DNA of 27,763 nucleotides from Bacteroidales bacterium UBA4231 (GTDB lineage: Bacteria > Bacteroidota > Bacteroidia > Bacteroidales > UBA932), in assembly GCA_002396335.1 (NCBI GenBank), contig DGXN01000017.1, positions 1-27,763 of the forward strand, read 5' to 3'. Shown piece after piece: positions 12,913 through 21,253 of this stretch. The position numbers and the translations under genes were made by a program. The notes beneath the pieces were generated by a model. It made no database searches, was not told the origin of the DNA, and was given only the letters and a program-made list of their open reading frames with translations. Each line of letters begins with the position of its first letter. Within the stretch, counting starts at the first letter, position 1.

Positions 12913-14862
12913 ATGATTCTGACCATCCTGAAACTCCTCGGCTGCATCGCCCTGCTCATGTACGGCATGAAGGTGATGAGCGAAGCCCTGCAGAAAATGG
13001 CAGGCCCGGGTCTCCGGCACATCTTAGGCACCATGACAACCAACCGCTTCACCGGTGTGCTTACCGGCATGCTGGTCTGTGTCGCGGTCCAGTCCTCGGC
13101 GGCCACCACCCTGATGACGGTTTCCTTCGTCAATGCCGCGCTCCTGAGCCTCTCGCAGGCCATTTCGGTGATCATGGGCGCCAATATCGGCACCACCCTG
13201 TCGGCCTGGATCATGTCGGCCGGCTTCTCCTTCAATATCACCAACCTCGTGTGGCCGGTTTTCCTGATTGCCGTCATCCTCATCCAGTCCCGCAAACGCC
13301 GCTATCTGGGCGACTTCCTCTTCGGTCTGGCCTTCATGTTCTTCGCACTGGGCACCCTCAACTCCACCGGACGGGAAATGGACCTCGCCAACAACCAGGC
13401 GGTCGTGAACTTCTTCTCCTCCTTCGACTCCGGCAGCTACCTGACGGTCCTGCTGTTTATCGTGATCGGCTCCATCCTCACATTCATCGCCCAGTCATCG
13501 GCCGCCCTGATGGCCATTACCATGGTGCTGTGCACCAGCGGCGTCCTCACCATCTATCAGGGCATCGCACTGGTCATGGGCGAGAACATCGGCACCACCA
13601 TCACGGCCAATATTGCGGCCCTTACCGCCAACACGCAGGCACGCCGCGCCGCCCTGGCCCACCTGCTGTTCAACGTGTTCGGCGTACTGTGGGTCCTCAC
13701 CCTTTTCTATCCTTTCGTGAACACCGCCTGCCAGCTGGTCGGCGTAGACCCGCACGCCGAGGCCCAGAGCCCGGCCAAACTGTCCTTCGTGCTGGCCATG
13801 TTTCATACCATGTTCAATGTGACCAACACCTTCATCCTCATCTGGTTCATCCCGCAGCTGGAGATGATTGTCAGCAAGCTCATCCCGCAGAAGGCCGGCG
13901 AGGAAGGCTTCAAGCTCCAGTACATCCAGAGCGGTATCATGAAGACCCCGGAACTGGCCGTCCTGCAGGCCCAGAAGGAAACGGAACTGTTTGCCGAAAG
14001 AATGCATGGCATGTTCCAGGAGGTCCGGGAACTGTATACCCTCTCCGATGCCGACGAATTTGAAAAGAAAGCCCTGCGTATCAAGCAGATGGAAGAGATG
14101 AGCGACCGGCTGGAAAGCGAAATCGGCGGATATCTGGCCCAGGTCGGGAACGCCCACCTGAGCGACGACACCAAGCGGAAGGTCCGCAGCCTGCTGCGCG
14201 CCGTCAGCGAACTGGAAAGTATCGGCGACAGCCTGTACAACCTGTCCCGCACCATGGAGCGCAAACGCAGCCAGAAAGCCGTATTCACCGACGGCCAGGA
14301 ACAGGGAATCGCTTCGATGTTCTCCCTCCTTGACAAAGCCATGGAAAGCATGGAAGCCATCCTGAAAGGCAACGGCGACTACGACCTCTCCCAGGATTAC
14401 GAGAACAGCATCGACGCCCTGCGCAATACCCTGCGGGCCAAGAATACCGCCGACGTGGATGACAATGTCTACAGCTTTGCCGTTGGCACCATCTTCATCG
14501 ACCTTGTGAGGGAATGTGAAAAGTGCGGCGACTATGTCATGAACGTGGTCGAATCCAAGATGGGCAAGCGCGACAACGTCCCCGACAGCGGCGCCCTGAA
14601 AATCGACACCGTACAGCGGGTCGCATCGATCGAGGGAAAGGTTCTGGACCTGACCCGCACCGAATTCGAACTGCTGAGCCTGCTCACGTCCAACCCCGGC
14701 CGCGTTTTCACCAAAAACGAATTGCTGGAGCTGGTATGGCCTAAGGATGTGGCCCTCGGAGAAAGGGTCGTAGATACGGACATCCGGCAGATCCGGTCCA
14801 AACTGGGTCAGCTGGCCGGACACATCCGTGCCGAAGGCAGCTACGGCTATTACTACGAATAG
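12913..14862 (+). CDS. Na/Pi cotransporter fused to PhoU-like and PhoB-type winged-helix domains
   Basis: A 649-residue protein in one unbroken frame. Residues 1-325 form a Na/Pi symporter: AVQSSAATT (58-66) with GANIGTT (89-95), and AQSSAALM (193-200) with GENIGTT (223-229). Residues about 340-550 are a cytoplasmic PhoU-like helical domain (SELESIGDSLYNLSR, RECEKCGDYVMNVVES). Residues about 561-649 are a complete OmpR/PhoB-type winged helix: KVLDLTRTEFELLSLL, NPGRVFTKNELLELVW, ERVVDTDIRQIRSKLG and the wing ending RAEGSYGYYYE. No receiver domain is present. The parts suggest a membrane-tethered regulator that couples phosphate transport to transcription, analogous in principle to CadC/ToxR. 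That coupling is inference; the domain order is directly visible. The gene is divergent from uvrA and the other Na/Pi gene, and its end overlaps the HD gene by 10 bp. Confidence 0.9.
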   Translation: MILTILKLLGCIALLMYGMKVMSEALQKMAGPGLRHILGTMTTNRFTGVLTGMLVCVAVQSSAATTLMTVSFVNAALLSLSQAISVIMGANIGTTLSAWIMSAGFSFNITNLVWPVFLIAVILIQSRKRRYLGDFLFGLAFMFFALGTLNSTGREMDLANNQAVVNFFSSFDSGSYLTVLLFIVIGSILTFIAQSSAALMAITMVLCTSGVLTIYQGIALVMGENIGTTITANIAALTANTQARRAALAHLLFNVFGVLWVLTLFYPFVNTACQLVGVDPHAEAQSPAKLSFVLAMFHTMFNVTNTFILIWFIPQLEMIVSKLIPQKAGEEGFKLQYIQSGIMKTPELAVLQAQKETELFAERMHGMFQEVRELYTLSDADEFEKKALRIKQMEEMSDRLESEIGGYLAQVGNAHLSDDTKRKVRSLLRAVSELESIGDSLYNLSRTMERKRSQKAVFTDGQEQGIASMFSLLDKAMESMEAILKGNGDYDLSQDYENSIDALRNTLRAKNTADVDDNVYSFAVGTIFIDLVRECEKCGDYVMNVVESKMGKRDNVPDSGALKIDTVQRVASIEGKVLDLTRTEFELLSLLTSNPGRVFTKNELLELVWPKDVALGERVVDTDIRQIRSKLGQLAGHIRAEGSYGYYYE

Positions 14863-15512
14863 CTTTCCGTCTCTTCGTAAAAGATGGTTTCAAAAAGGGC
14901 ACGGAGCGCCTTCCGGTCCCGGATCAGTGCGCGGAGCTGCTCCAGCGCCGGCCCGTTCGGGGACTCCGGAATCCAGAGTTTCAGATAGCCTCCTTCGGCA
15001 TATTTCTCGTTCAGGTGCTCCACGGTCCGTTCCCAATGGCCTTCCCTGGACAGTTCCGGATAGTGCGAAAGTCCGTACTGAATGGTGCGGCGTACAATCT
15101 TCTGCGGAACGATGAGCCTGTCCGCTTCCGCCACAATCCGGCCATACAGGCTGCGGGGGGCATGGTCGGAAGAGGCGCGGTGATCTTCCGCCGCCTGGGC
15201 GATGGTCTCAATCTCATCGGGGGAAAACCACTCCCTGAGCCGCGTCATTTCCCGGATGATGCGGCCGCTCACCAGATGGTGGGTGGCCCGGTCCACGGAA
15301 AGGCCCAGATCATGACAGGCGGCCGCAGTATAGACCATACTGACGTTTACCGGATAATAGGCCGACAATTCCAGCGCACGGGCGATGACCGCGCGGGCAT
15401 GGTCCTCTTGATGCGCCTTGTCGAAGGCGGCATACTGCGGAATCACTTCCGCCTCGATGAAGCCGGCAAGGGATGCGGGAATCCCCTCGGGCAAAACTTC
15501 TGCAGGAAACAT
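14853..15512 (-). CDS. HD domain protein
   Basis: A 219-residue cytoplasmic HD-superfamily phosphohydrolase. The start is the ATG complementary to 15510-15512, fixed by a promoter 4 bp upstream; a longer frame to 15668 runs into the neighbouring gene. Metal ligands are visible as His38 (QEDHARAVIARALEL), His67-Asp68 (AAACHDLGLSVD) and probably a later His-Asp pair (ED-H-RASSDH), the last typical of this group of uncharacterised HD hydrolases. Substrates are probably phosphorylated nucleotides or small molecules. The mRNA would be leaderless. Its 3' end overlaps the transporter-winged helix gene tail to tail. Confidence 0.8.
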   Translation of the reverse strand: MFPAEVLPEGIPASLAGFIEAEVIPQYAAFDKAHQEDHARAVIARALELSAYYPVNVSMVYTAAACHDLGLSVDRATHHLVSGRIIREMTRLREWFSPDEIETIAQAAEDHRASSDHAPRSLYGRIVAEADRLIVPQKIVRRTIQYGLSHYPELSREGHWERTVEHLNEKYAEGGYLKLWIPESPNGPALEQLRALIRDRKALRALFETIFYEETESYS

Positions 15513-15516
15513 GGCG

Positions 15517-15548
15517 CAAAGATACGATTCGTTTGTAGAATCCGCAAA
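15517..15548 (-). promoter_or_regulatory. Leaderless promoter of the HD gene
   Basis: On the minus strand TTTG (complement of 15545-15548), 20 bp, TATCTTTG (complement of 15517-15524), 4 bp, ATG. Both boxes are perfect. It interleaves with the divergent promoter of the serine hydrolase gene. Confidence 0.75.
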
Positions 15549-15563
15549 AAATAGATAATTTTG
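15532..15563 (+). promoter_or_regulatory. Leaderless promoter of the serine hydrolase-amgK-murU operon
   Basis: TTTG at 15532-15535, 20 bp, TAATTTTG at 15556-15563, 4 bp, ATG at 15568. Both boxes are perfect. Transcription should start at or very near the start codon. Confidence 0.75.
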
Positions 15564-15567
15564 AGGT

Positions 15568-16893
15568 ATGAAAAAATGCACGAAAATCGGCCTTGGAATC
15601 CTCGTCGGCATCCTGGCCATCCTCCTTGCCGGCTGTCTGTATCTGAACAGCCTCATGCCCATCGTCACCGGCTATGCCGCCAAGAATCTGGCATCGGCCG
15701 TCTTTGTCTCCGGACGCGACGCGCAGGATGTCCAAGACCTGGACCTTCATTTCTCCCTGATCCAGTTCACCCGTAACCGCGTGGACAAGGATGCCAAAAC
15801 GGTCACCAGCCGCTTCCTCTGGAGCAAATCCGTCGCCGTTTACCGTGAAGGCTACGGCGTCACCCTGGTGCGGGGACAGAAACCCGCGCAGCTCCAGGCC
15901 CAGGCCTTTCCCCTGCCTCCCATGGATCCCATCCCCGAGCGTCTGGAACAGGGGGATTCCGCCCTATGCGCCGCCCTCTCCCCCATCGGAGAGGCGCTCG
16001 TGGACGGGCATGCCTACAACGGCACTCCCTTCGCCTTCGTCGTCCTGCACAAGGGAAAAATAGTGGCGGAACGGTACCGCGACGGCATGGGGCCGGACAC
16101 CCGGCTTCTGAGCTGGAGCATGGCCAAGAGTTTCACCAATGCCCTCGTCGGCCTGATGGTGAAAGACGGGATGGTGGATATCCACGCGCCCCTGGACATT
16201 CCCGAGTGGCAGCATGACGGCCGAAAAGCCATTACGCTCAACCATCTGATGCAGATGCAAAGCGGCCTCCAATGGAACGAGAACTACGGCAACCGCTCCG
16301 ACGTGAACCTCATGCTCCACCGCGAGCAGGACATGGGCCGGTTTACCCAGGACAAGCCCCTGGAGCATGAACCCGGCACCTATTGGTACTACTCCAGCGG
16401 CAGCACCAATCTGGTTATGCGCTACCTGAGGGGGAAATTCGCTGACGACAAAGCCTTCCTCACCTACCTGAGAGAGCGGCTGTTCACCCCGCTGGGCATC
16501 TGGAACCCCTGTTTTGAGCCGGATATGACCGGCACGCCCGTCGGCTCCTCCTACCTGTATGTCACCGCCCGCGACTACGCCCGCTTCGGTCAGCTTTTCC
16601 TGGACGACGGCTGTATCGCAGGGGAACGCATCCTCCCGGAAGGCTGGGTGGACTATACCACGACGCCCGCGTCGGCCAGTGAAGGGAAATACGGAGCGTT
16701 TTTCTGGCTCAACCGGAGCCTCGCCTGCCCCGACGCCCCCGAGGACATGTACTCCTGCCAGGGACATGACGGGCAAGAGATTTACATTGTCCCCTCCAAG
16801 GACCTGGTGGTCGTCGTCCTGGGCTACTCTCCCAAACCGGACCGCGTCATCGACTTCAACGCCCTCCTCAAAGACATCATCGAGACCCTCTGA
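15568..16893 (+). CDS. Beta-lactamase family serine hydrolase, lipoprotein
   Basis: A 441-residue class C beta-lactamase/PBP-like serine hydrolase. The N-terminus MKKCTKIGLGILVGILAILL ends in LAGC (Cys23), a lipobox, so it is probably anchored on the periplasmic side or outer membrane. The SxxK motif is Ser184-Met-Ala-Lys187 (LSWSMAKS). The second motif is around Tyr275 (YYSSGSTN), in the NylB-like variant rather than classical YxN, and the third is the CQGHDGQEI loop (about 397-405). It is probably an esterase or peptidase acting on cell-wall pieces rather than a resistance enzyme. It is the first gene of an operon with an AmgK-type kinase (6 bp gap) and a MurU-like enzyme, which suggests a link to peptidoglycan turnover. 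The leader is absent. Confidence 0.85.
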   Translation: MKKCTKIGLGILVGILAILLAGCLYLNSLMPIVTGYAAKNLASAVFVSGRDAQDVQDLDLHFSLIQFTRNRVDKDAKTVTSRFLWSKSVAVYREGYGVTLVRGQKPAQLQAQAFPLPPMDPIPERLEQGDSALCAALSPIGEALVDGHAYNGTPFAFVVLHKGKIVAERYRDGMGPDTRLLSWSMAKSFTNALVGLMVKDGMVDIHAPLDIPEWQHDGRKAITLNHLMQMQSGLQWNENYGNRSDVNLMLHREQDMGRFTQDKPLEHEPGTYWYYSSGSTNLVMRYLRGKFADDKAFLTYLRERLFTPLGIWNPCFEPDMTGTPVGSSYLYVTARDYARFGQLFLDDGCIAGERILPEGWVDYTTTPASASEGKYGAFFWLNRSLACPDAPEDMYSCQGHDGQEIYIVPSKDLVVVVLGYSPKPDRVIDFNALLKDIIETL

Positions 16894-16898
16894 CCGCC

Positions 16899-18320
16899 AT
16901 GCCTGAACAAATACTTCGCTCCCTCTTCGCTTCCTATACCGGAGGACAGCCCGACACCCTTACGGAGCTGCCCTCGTCCGGAAGCCACCGACGCTACTTC
17001 CGCCTTCAGGGTAACGGGAACAGCCTGATCGGCGTCCTGGGCACCTCCCTGCAGGAAAACCGGGCTTTCATCGGCCTGGCCAGGCATTTCCGGGAAAAGG
17101 GGCTGCAAGTGCCGGAGGTCCTCGCCGTCAGCGACGACGGGGCGGCCTATCTGCAGCCCGACCTGGGGGAAAAGACCCTCTTCGACGAGGTGGCCCCCGG
17201 GCGCGAAAGCGATGTCTACAGTGCCGCCGAAAAAGCCCTCCTCTGCCAGGCCATCCGCGAACTGCCCCGCCTCCAGTTCCTCGGAGCCGAAGGCCTGGAC
17301 TGGGACAGAGACTGCCTGTACGCCCGTTTCGACGGCCGCATGATTGACTTCGACCTCAACTACTTCAAATACTGTTTCCTCAAGGCCACCGGACTGGAAT
17401 TCGACGAAGTGGCCCTGCAGGAAGACTTTGACCGCCTGAAGGCCGACCTCCTCCAGGAAGACAGCAACACCTTCATGCACAGGGACTTCCAGGCCCGGAA
17501 CATCATGATGCACCAAGGCCTCCCCTACATCATCGACTTCCAGGGCGGCCGGCGCGGCCCCATCTATTACGACGTAGCTTCTTTCATCTGGCAGGCCCGC
17601 TCCCGTTTCCCGGACGCCCTCCGGCAGGAACTCATCCAGGCCTATCTGGACGCCCTGGGCGCGTTCCGGAAGGTTGACACGCCGCAGTTCCATGAGCGCC
17701 TGCGCCTGTTTGTCCTGTTCCGGACGCTGCAGGTCCTGGGGGCCTACGGGTTCCGCGGGTACTTTGAAAAGAAACCCCACTTCGTCGCCAGCGTCCCCTA
17801 CGCCATGCAGAACCTGCGGTCCCTGCTCGAGACCCCGTTCTCCGCTTATCCTTACCTGAACGGCCTGCTGAAGCAGCTGTCGGCCATGCCGCAGTACAAT
17901 GAGATTCCCGAAGAGCATCCGCTCCAGGTGCACATCTACAGCTTCGCCTACAAGAAAGGCATTCCGGCCGACAACAGCGGCAACGGAGGCGGTTACGTCT
18001 TCGACTGCCGTTCCGTCAACAACCCGGGCAAGTACGAGTATTACCGCCGCTTCAACGGAATGGACCCCGAAGTCATCTCCTTCCTGGAAGACGACGGAGA
18101 GATCACCGTGTTCCTGGAAAGCGTATACAAACTGGTGGACGCCCATGTAACCCGCTTCCTGGAGCGGAAATTCACCCACCTCCAAGTCTCGTTCGGCTGC
18201 ACCGGCGGCCAGCACCGCTCCGTCTACTGTGCCGAACACCTGGCCCGCCACCTGGCCCACAAATTCGACGTCCGCGTCCTTGTGACCCACCGGGAACTGA
18301 ATCTCGAAAAATCCCTGTAA
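16899..18320 (+). CDS. amgK: AmgK-like sugar kinase fused to RapZ C-terminal domain
   Basis: A 473-residue two-domain protein. Residues 1-325 are an aminoglycoside phosphotransferase-fold kinase with catalytic loop HRDFQARN (194-201) and metal-binding DFQGGRRGP (214-222), the pattern of AmgK, which phosphorylates MurNAc and GlcNAc at the anomeric carbon. Residues about 342-466 are the C-terminal domain of RapZ: SFAYKKGIPADN, GGYVFDCRSVNNPG and GCTGGQHRSVYCAEHLA (433-449). In E. coli that domain binds glucosamine-6-phosphate and controls GlmS. The N-terminal RapZ ATPase is absent. The murU-like gene starts 2 bp later, so translation is probably coupled. The pair should make UDP-MurNAc from recycled MurNAc. 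That the RapZ part senses amino sugars here is inference. Confidence 0.88.
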   Translation: MPEQILRSLFASYTGGQPDTLTELPSSGSHRRYFRLQGNGNSLIGVLGTSLQENRAFIGLARHFREKGLQVPEVLAVSDDGAAYLQPDLGEKTLFDEVAPGRESDVYSAAEKALLCQAIRELPRLQFLGAEGLDWDRDCLYARFDGRMIDFDLNYFKYCFLKATGLEFDEVALQEDFDRLKADLLQEDSNTFMHRDFQARNIMMHQGLPYIIDFQGGRRGPIYYDVASFIWQARSRFPDALRQELIQAYLDALGAFRKVDTPQFHERLRLFVLFRTLQVLGAYGFRGYFEKKPHFVASVPYAMQNLRSLLETPFSAYPYLNGLLKQLSAMPQYNEIPEEHPLQVHIYSFAYKKGIPADNSGNGGGYVFDCRSVNNPGKYEYYRRFNGMDPEVISFLEDDGEITVFLESVYKLVDAHVTRFLERKFTHLQVSFGCTGGQHRSVYCAEHLARHLAHKFDVRVLVTHRELNLEKSL

Positions 18321-18322
18321 GC

Positions 18323-19072
18323 ATGAAAGCGATGATTTTCGCAGCCGGCCTGGGTACGCGGCTGAGCCCGATCACCGACACCATGCCCAAAGCACTGGTC
18401 CCCATCTGCGGGAAACCGCTGCTGGAGCATGTGATCGGCCGGCTGAAGTCGGCCGGATACGACTCCCTCGTGGTCAATGTCCACCACTTCCCGGACCAGA
18501 TCCGTTCCTTCCTGGCCTCGCGGGACTGGGGCGTGGAGATCCGGATTTCGGACGAGTCGGCCCGCCTGCTGGAGACAGGAGGGGCGCTGAAACATGCAAA
18601 GACGCTCCTGGAGGGTGGCGAGGAGCCTTTCCTTGTCCATAATGTCGACATTGTCTCCAATCTGGACATCCCCTGGCTGCGGGCGCAGACCCGTCCCGAC
18701 GCGCTGGCCACCCTGCTCGTCAGCAGCCGGGAAACCCGCCGCTACCTGCTCTTCGACCGGGAAATGCGCCTGGTGGGCTGGACGGACACCGCAACAGGCG
18801 AGGTCCGCTCCCCTTTCCCGGACCTCAAGGTCAGTGACTGCCTCCGCCTGGCTTTCTCCGGCATTCACAATCTGTCGCCCCGCATTTTCTCCGCCTTTGA
18901 CCGATATGGCATGCCGGAACGCTTCCCCATCATGGATTTCTACCTGAAAGCCTGCCGGGATTACCCCATTTACGGCGTTCAGGCACAGGATCTGACCCTG
19001 GTGGATGTGGGAAAGATCGAGACGCTTTCCCAGGCGCAGGAAATCTGCAGAAAAATCTTACCGGAGGATTAA
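18323..19072 (+). CDS. murU: Nucleotidyltransferase, MurU-like
   Basis: A 249-residue sugar-1-phosphate nucleotidyltransferase. The signature GLGTRLSPITDTMPKALVPI with GKPLLEHV binds nucleotide and metal; the acidic HNVDIVSN loop holds the catalytic Asp. The family includes MurU (MurNAc-1-phosphate uridylyltransferase) and mannose-1-phosphate guanylyltransferases. The immediate coupling to the AmgK-like kinase gene (2 bp) supports MurU. The product would be UDP-MurNAc, feeding the cell wall pathway past MurA and so reducing dependence on de novo synthesis. The 3' end overlaps the DUF721 gene by 15 bp, tail to tail. Confidence 0.85.
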   Translation: MKAMIFAAGLGTRLSPITDTMPKALVPICGKPLLEHVIGRLKSAGYDSLVVNVHHFPDQIRSFLASRDWGVEIRISDESARLLETGGALKHAKTLLEGGEEPFLVHNVDIVSNLDIPWLRAQTRPDALATLLVSSRETRRYLLFDREMRLVGWTDTATGEVRSPFPDLKVSDCLRLAFSGIHNLSPRIFSAFDRYGMPERFPIMDFYLKACRDYPIYGVQAQDLTLVDVGKIETLSQAQEICRKILPED

Positions 19073-19387
19073 TTCCTCAATGAAACCGACGGTTTTATTG
19101 TCGGCGGTAAACAGCTCGTCTGAAGACAGATACGCGTTCATTTTCCGTATCAGTTCGGCGCGCTGGAGGAAGAGCTGGCTCCGGAGCATGGAAGAATCCA
19201 GCGTGATGTAGAGTTTGCCGCCCCGGAAGTAACGCTTGAGCGTAAAGGGGCCGGCCCCGGAGCAGGCGTCCCAGGCCGCGAAAATGCGCTGGGTGTTCAG
19301 GCCGGAGGCGATTTTCATGGACCGGATGTACTCGGACACGATCTTGTCCATGCCCACGGGTTCTTTTCGGTGGATTCGGATGGCCAT
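19058..19387 (-). CDS. DUF721 (DciA-like) protein
   Basis: A 109-residue small basic protein: MDKIVSEYIRSMKIASGLN, then AWDACSGAGPFTLKRYFRGG and LYITLDSSMLRSQLFLQRAEL. This is the DUF721 pattern. In other bacteria DUF721 proteins include DciA, which helps load the replicative helicase DnaB. It starts 2 bp after the recF stop codon, the usual gene neighbour in Bacteroidetes, so it is probably the second gene of the recF operon. Confidence 0.85.
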   Translation of the reverse strand: MAIRIHRKEPVGMDKIVSEYIRSMKIASGLNTQRIFAAWDACSGAGPFTLKRYFRGGKLYITLDSSMLRSQLFLQRAELIRKMNAYLSSDELFTADNKTVGFIEELILR

Positions 19388-19389
19388 GG

Positions 19390-20487
19390 CTACTCGACTT
19401 TGGTGAATTCTCCGGCAACGGTGTCAAAATACGCACGGTCCTCGGTGATGCGGTCCACGATACCGGAAAGGCGCTTTTTGTCGGTGTCGGTAATGAAAAT
19501 CTGGCCGAAGTCGGAACCGGCAACCATCCCGATCAGGTTGGAGATCCGGCCCAGGTCCAGTTTGTCGAACACGTCGTCCAGCAGCAGGATGGGGGCGAAG
19601 CAGTAGGAGCGCTTCATCAGTTCGTACTGGGCGAATTTGAGGGCGACCAGGAAAGATTTCTGCTGCCCCTGCGAACCGGCACGGCGGATGGGATGGCCGT
19701 CCATGGTGAAGGAGAAGTCGTCGCGCTGGATGCCGGAAGAAGTATAGCGGAGCTGAAAGTCCCGCTCCCGGTGAGCGCGGAAAACATCTGTCAGCGAAGC
19801 TTTTGCAAGATCAGACTTGTATTCAATGCCGACCGTTTCACCGCCGCCGGAAATGAGCTTGTAATAGTGGGCTACAATGGGGTTGAGATCCTCGGCGAAG
19901 CGGGCTCTGGAAGCGTAGATGCGGGCGGCATGCACTTCCATCCGTCCGTCCAGCACATCCAGCAACGCCGCATCCGGAGCAAAGTCTTTCAGGATCCGGT
20001 TCCGCTGGGCAAGGAGCCGCGTATACGCCTGAACGGCGGAGAGATACTCCCGGTCCATCTGCGAAAGCACCGCATTGGAAAGCCTCCGCCGCTCCTCTCC
20101 GGAATCACTCACAAGGCCGATGTCTCCCGGCGAAACCATCACCACCGGCAGGGTGCCGATATGTTCCGCGAGGCGGCCGCAGGGCTTGTCGTCGCGGACG
20201 AGTTTCTTCCCCTGGTCCGTCACTTTGATGGAGAAGCGCGAATCCAGCCCGTTTTCCATGGCATAAGTCCCCCCGACCGTAAAGCCTTCCGTCCCATAGC
20301 GGTAATTGTAACGGTCCGGTGCCGGGAAAGCGCTCTTGGTCATGGAAAGATAGTAGATGGCGTCCAGCAGATTGGTCTTCCCTTCCCCGTTGTTGCCGCT
20401 GATGCAGTTGACGTTGGGACTGAAGGAAAGTTCCTGGAATTGGATGTTCCGGAAATCCTGGACTACTATTTTCTTGAGAACGGGCAT
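19390..20487 (-). CDS. recF: DNA replication and repair protein RecF
   Basis: A 365-residue SMC-like ATPase of normal length. It opens MPVLKKIVVQDFRNI, with Walker A GNNGEGKTN (31-39), the signature near RRAGSQGQQKSFLVALKFAQ, and Walker B ILLLDDVFDKLD. RecF loads RecA at single-strand gaps together with RecO and RecR. Upstream lies a divergent TPR-yebC operon, downstream DUF721. An ABC-like helical arm lies between, as expected. Confidence 0.95.
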   Translation of the reverse strand: MPVLKKIVVQDFRNIQFQELSFSPNVNCISGNNGEGKTNLLDAIYYLSMTKSAFPAPDRYNYRYGTEGFTVGGTYAMENGLDSRFSIKVTDQGKKLVRDDKPCGRLAEHIGTLPVVMVSPGDIGLVSDSGEERRRLSNAVLSQMDREYLSAVQAYTRLLAQRNRILKDFAPDAALLDVLDGRMEVHAARIYASRARFAEDLNPIVAHYYKLISGGGETVGIEYKSDLAKASLTDVFRAHRERDFQLRYTSSGIQRDDFSFTMDGHPIRRAGSQGQQKSFLVALKFAQYELMKRSYCFAPILLLDDVFDKLDLGRISNLIGMVAGSDFGQIFITDTDKKRLSGIVDRITEDRAYFDTVAGEFTKVE

Positions 20488-20505
20488 ATCACAGATGCTT
20501 TAGGA

Positions 20506-20536
20506 TTGCAAATATATAATATTTTTTGTAAATTTG
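20506..20536 (+). promoter_or_regulatory. Promoter of the TPR-yebC operon
   Basis: TTG at 20506-20508, 20 bp, TAAATTTG at 20529-20536. The ATG follows 33 nt later. Confidence 0.65.
20509..20516 (-). promoter_or_regulatory. -7 box of the recF operon
   Basis: Minus-strand TATATTTG, a perfect match, 21 nt before the recF ATG. No good -33 element was found. It overlaps the divergent TPR promoter. Confidence 0.5.
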
Positions 20537-20569
20537 CGGGCTCATAAGCTAATTAGAAACAACACAAAT

Positions 20570-21250
20570 ATGGCAAAGATTACCAAAAACGAAGAAGAAG
20601 TGCGTCAGCAGAATGTGGCCGACGCCGTCTCCAAAACCGACCAGTTCTTCAAAGAGAACGGAAAAATCATTTACGGCTGCGTCATCGCAGTGCTCGTCAT
20701 CGCCCTCGCCATCCTGGCCTACAACCGCTTCGTGCTGCAGCCCAAGATCGCACAGGCCACCGAGCAGATGGTCCCTGCAGAGCAGTGGTTCGAAGCCGGT
20801 GAATACGAACTTGCCCTGACCGGCGACGACAACAACCCCGGTTTCGAGGAAATCATCTCCAAATACGGTTCCAAAGCCGGAGAGGCCGTCTACATGTATG
20901 CCGGTATCGCCAAACTCCAGACCGGTGCTTACGAAGAGGCCATCTCTTACCTGAAGAAATATGCCGGTAAGGATCCCATTATGCTCGCCCGCGCACAGGC
21001 TTGCATCGGCGACGCCTATGTAGAGCTTCAGGACTACGCCGCCGCCATCGACTGGTTCTCCAAAGCCGCCAAGACCACGGACAACGCCCTGGCCGCCGCT
21101 TATCTACTGAAAGCCGGCATCGCCGCCGAAGCCAACGGCAACGCTCAGCAGGCACTCTCCTTCTACAAGGAAATCAAGGACCAGTGGGCCAACGCTCCCG
21201 AATCCCTGGAAATCGACAAGTACATCACCCGCATCGAAAACGCTCAGTAA
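20570..21250 (+). CDS. Membrane-anchored TPR protein
   Basis: A 226-residue protein starting at the ATG at 20570 (MAKITKNEEEVRQQNVADAV); a TTG further upstream lies in the promoter. One membrane segment (IIYGCVIAVLVIALAILAYN) lies at about 37-56, with the N-terminus inside. The rest is TPR-like helices on the outer face: SKAGEAVYMYAGIAKLQTGA, AIDWFSKAAKTTDNALAAAY and ALSFYKEIKDQW. It resembles YfgM-type inner-membrane TPR proteins thought to act as periplasmic chaperone partners of the Sec machinery. yebC begins 3 bp after its stop. Confidence 0.8.
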   Translation: MAKITKNEEEVRQQNVADAVSKTDQFFKENGKIIYGCVIAVLVIALAILAYNRFVLQPKIAQATEQMVPAEQWFEAGEYELALTGDDNNPGFEEIISKYGSKAGEAVYMYAGIAKLQTGAYEEAISYLKKYAGKDPIMLARAQACIGDAYVELQDYAAAIDWFSKAAKTTDNALAAAYLLKAGIAAEANGNAQQALSFYKEIKDQWANAPESLEIDKYITRIENAQ

Positions 21251-21253
21251 ACT

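Noticed and set aside
13495..14823. A 442-codon minus-strand frame opposite the transporter-winged helix gene
   Set aside because: Antisense shadow: no domain, composition rich in Gln/His/Asp typical of reverse-read membrane genes.
15513..15668. Upstream extension of the HD protein to a start at 15668
   Set aside because: It would overlap the start of the divergent serine hydrolase gene and bypass a perfect promoter placed 4 bp before the ATG at 15512.
16824..18290. A 488-codon minus-strand frame opposite the amgK-rapZ gene
   Set aside because: Antisense shadow of a clearly conserved two-domain protein.
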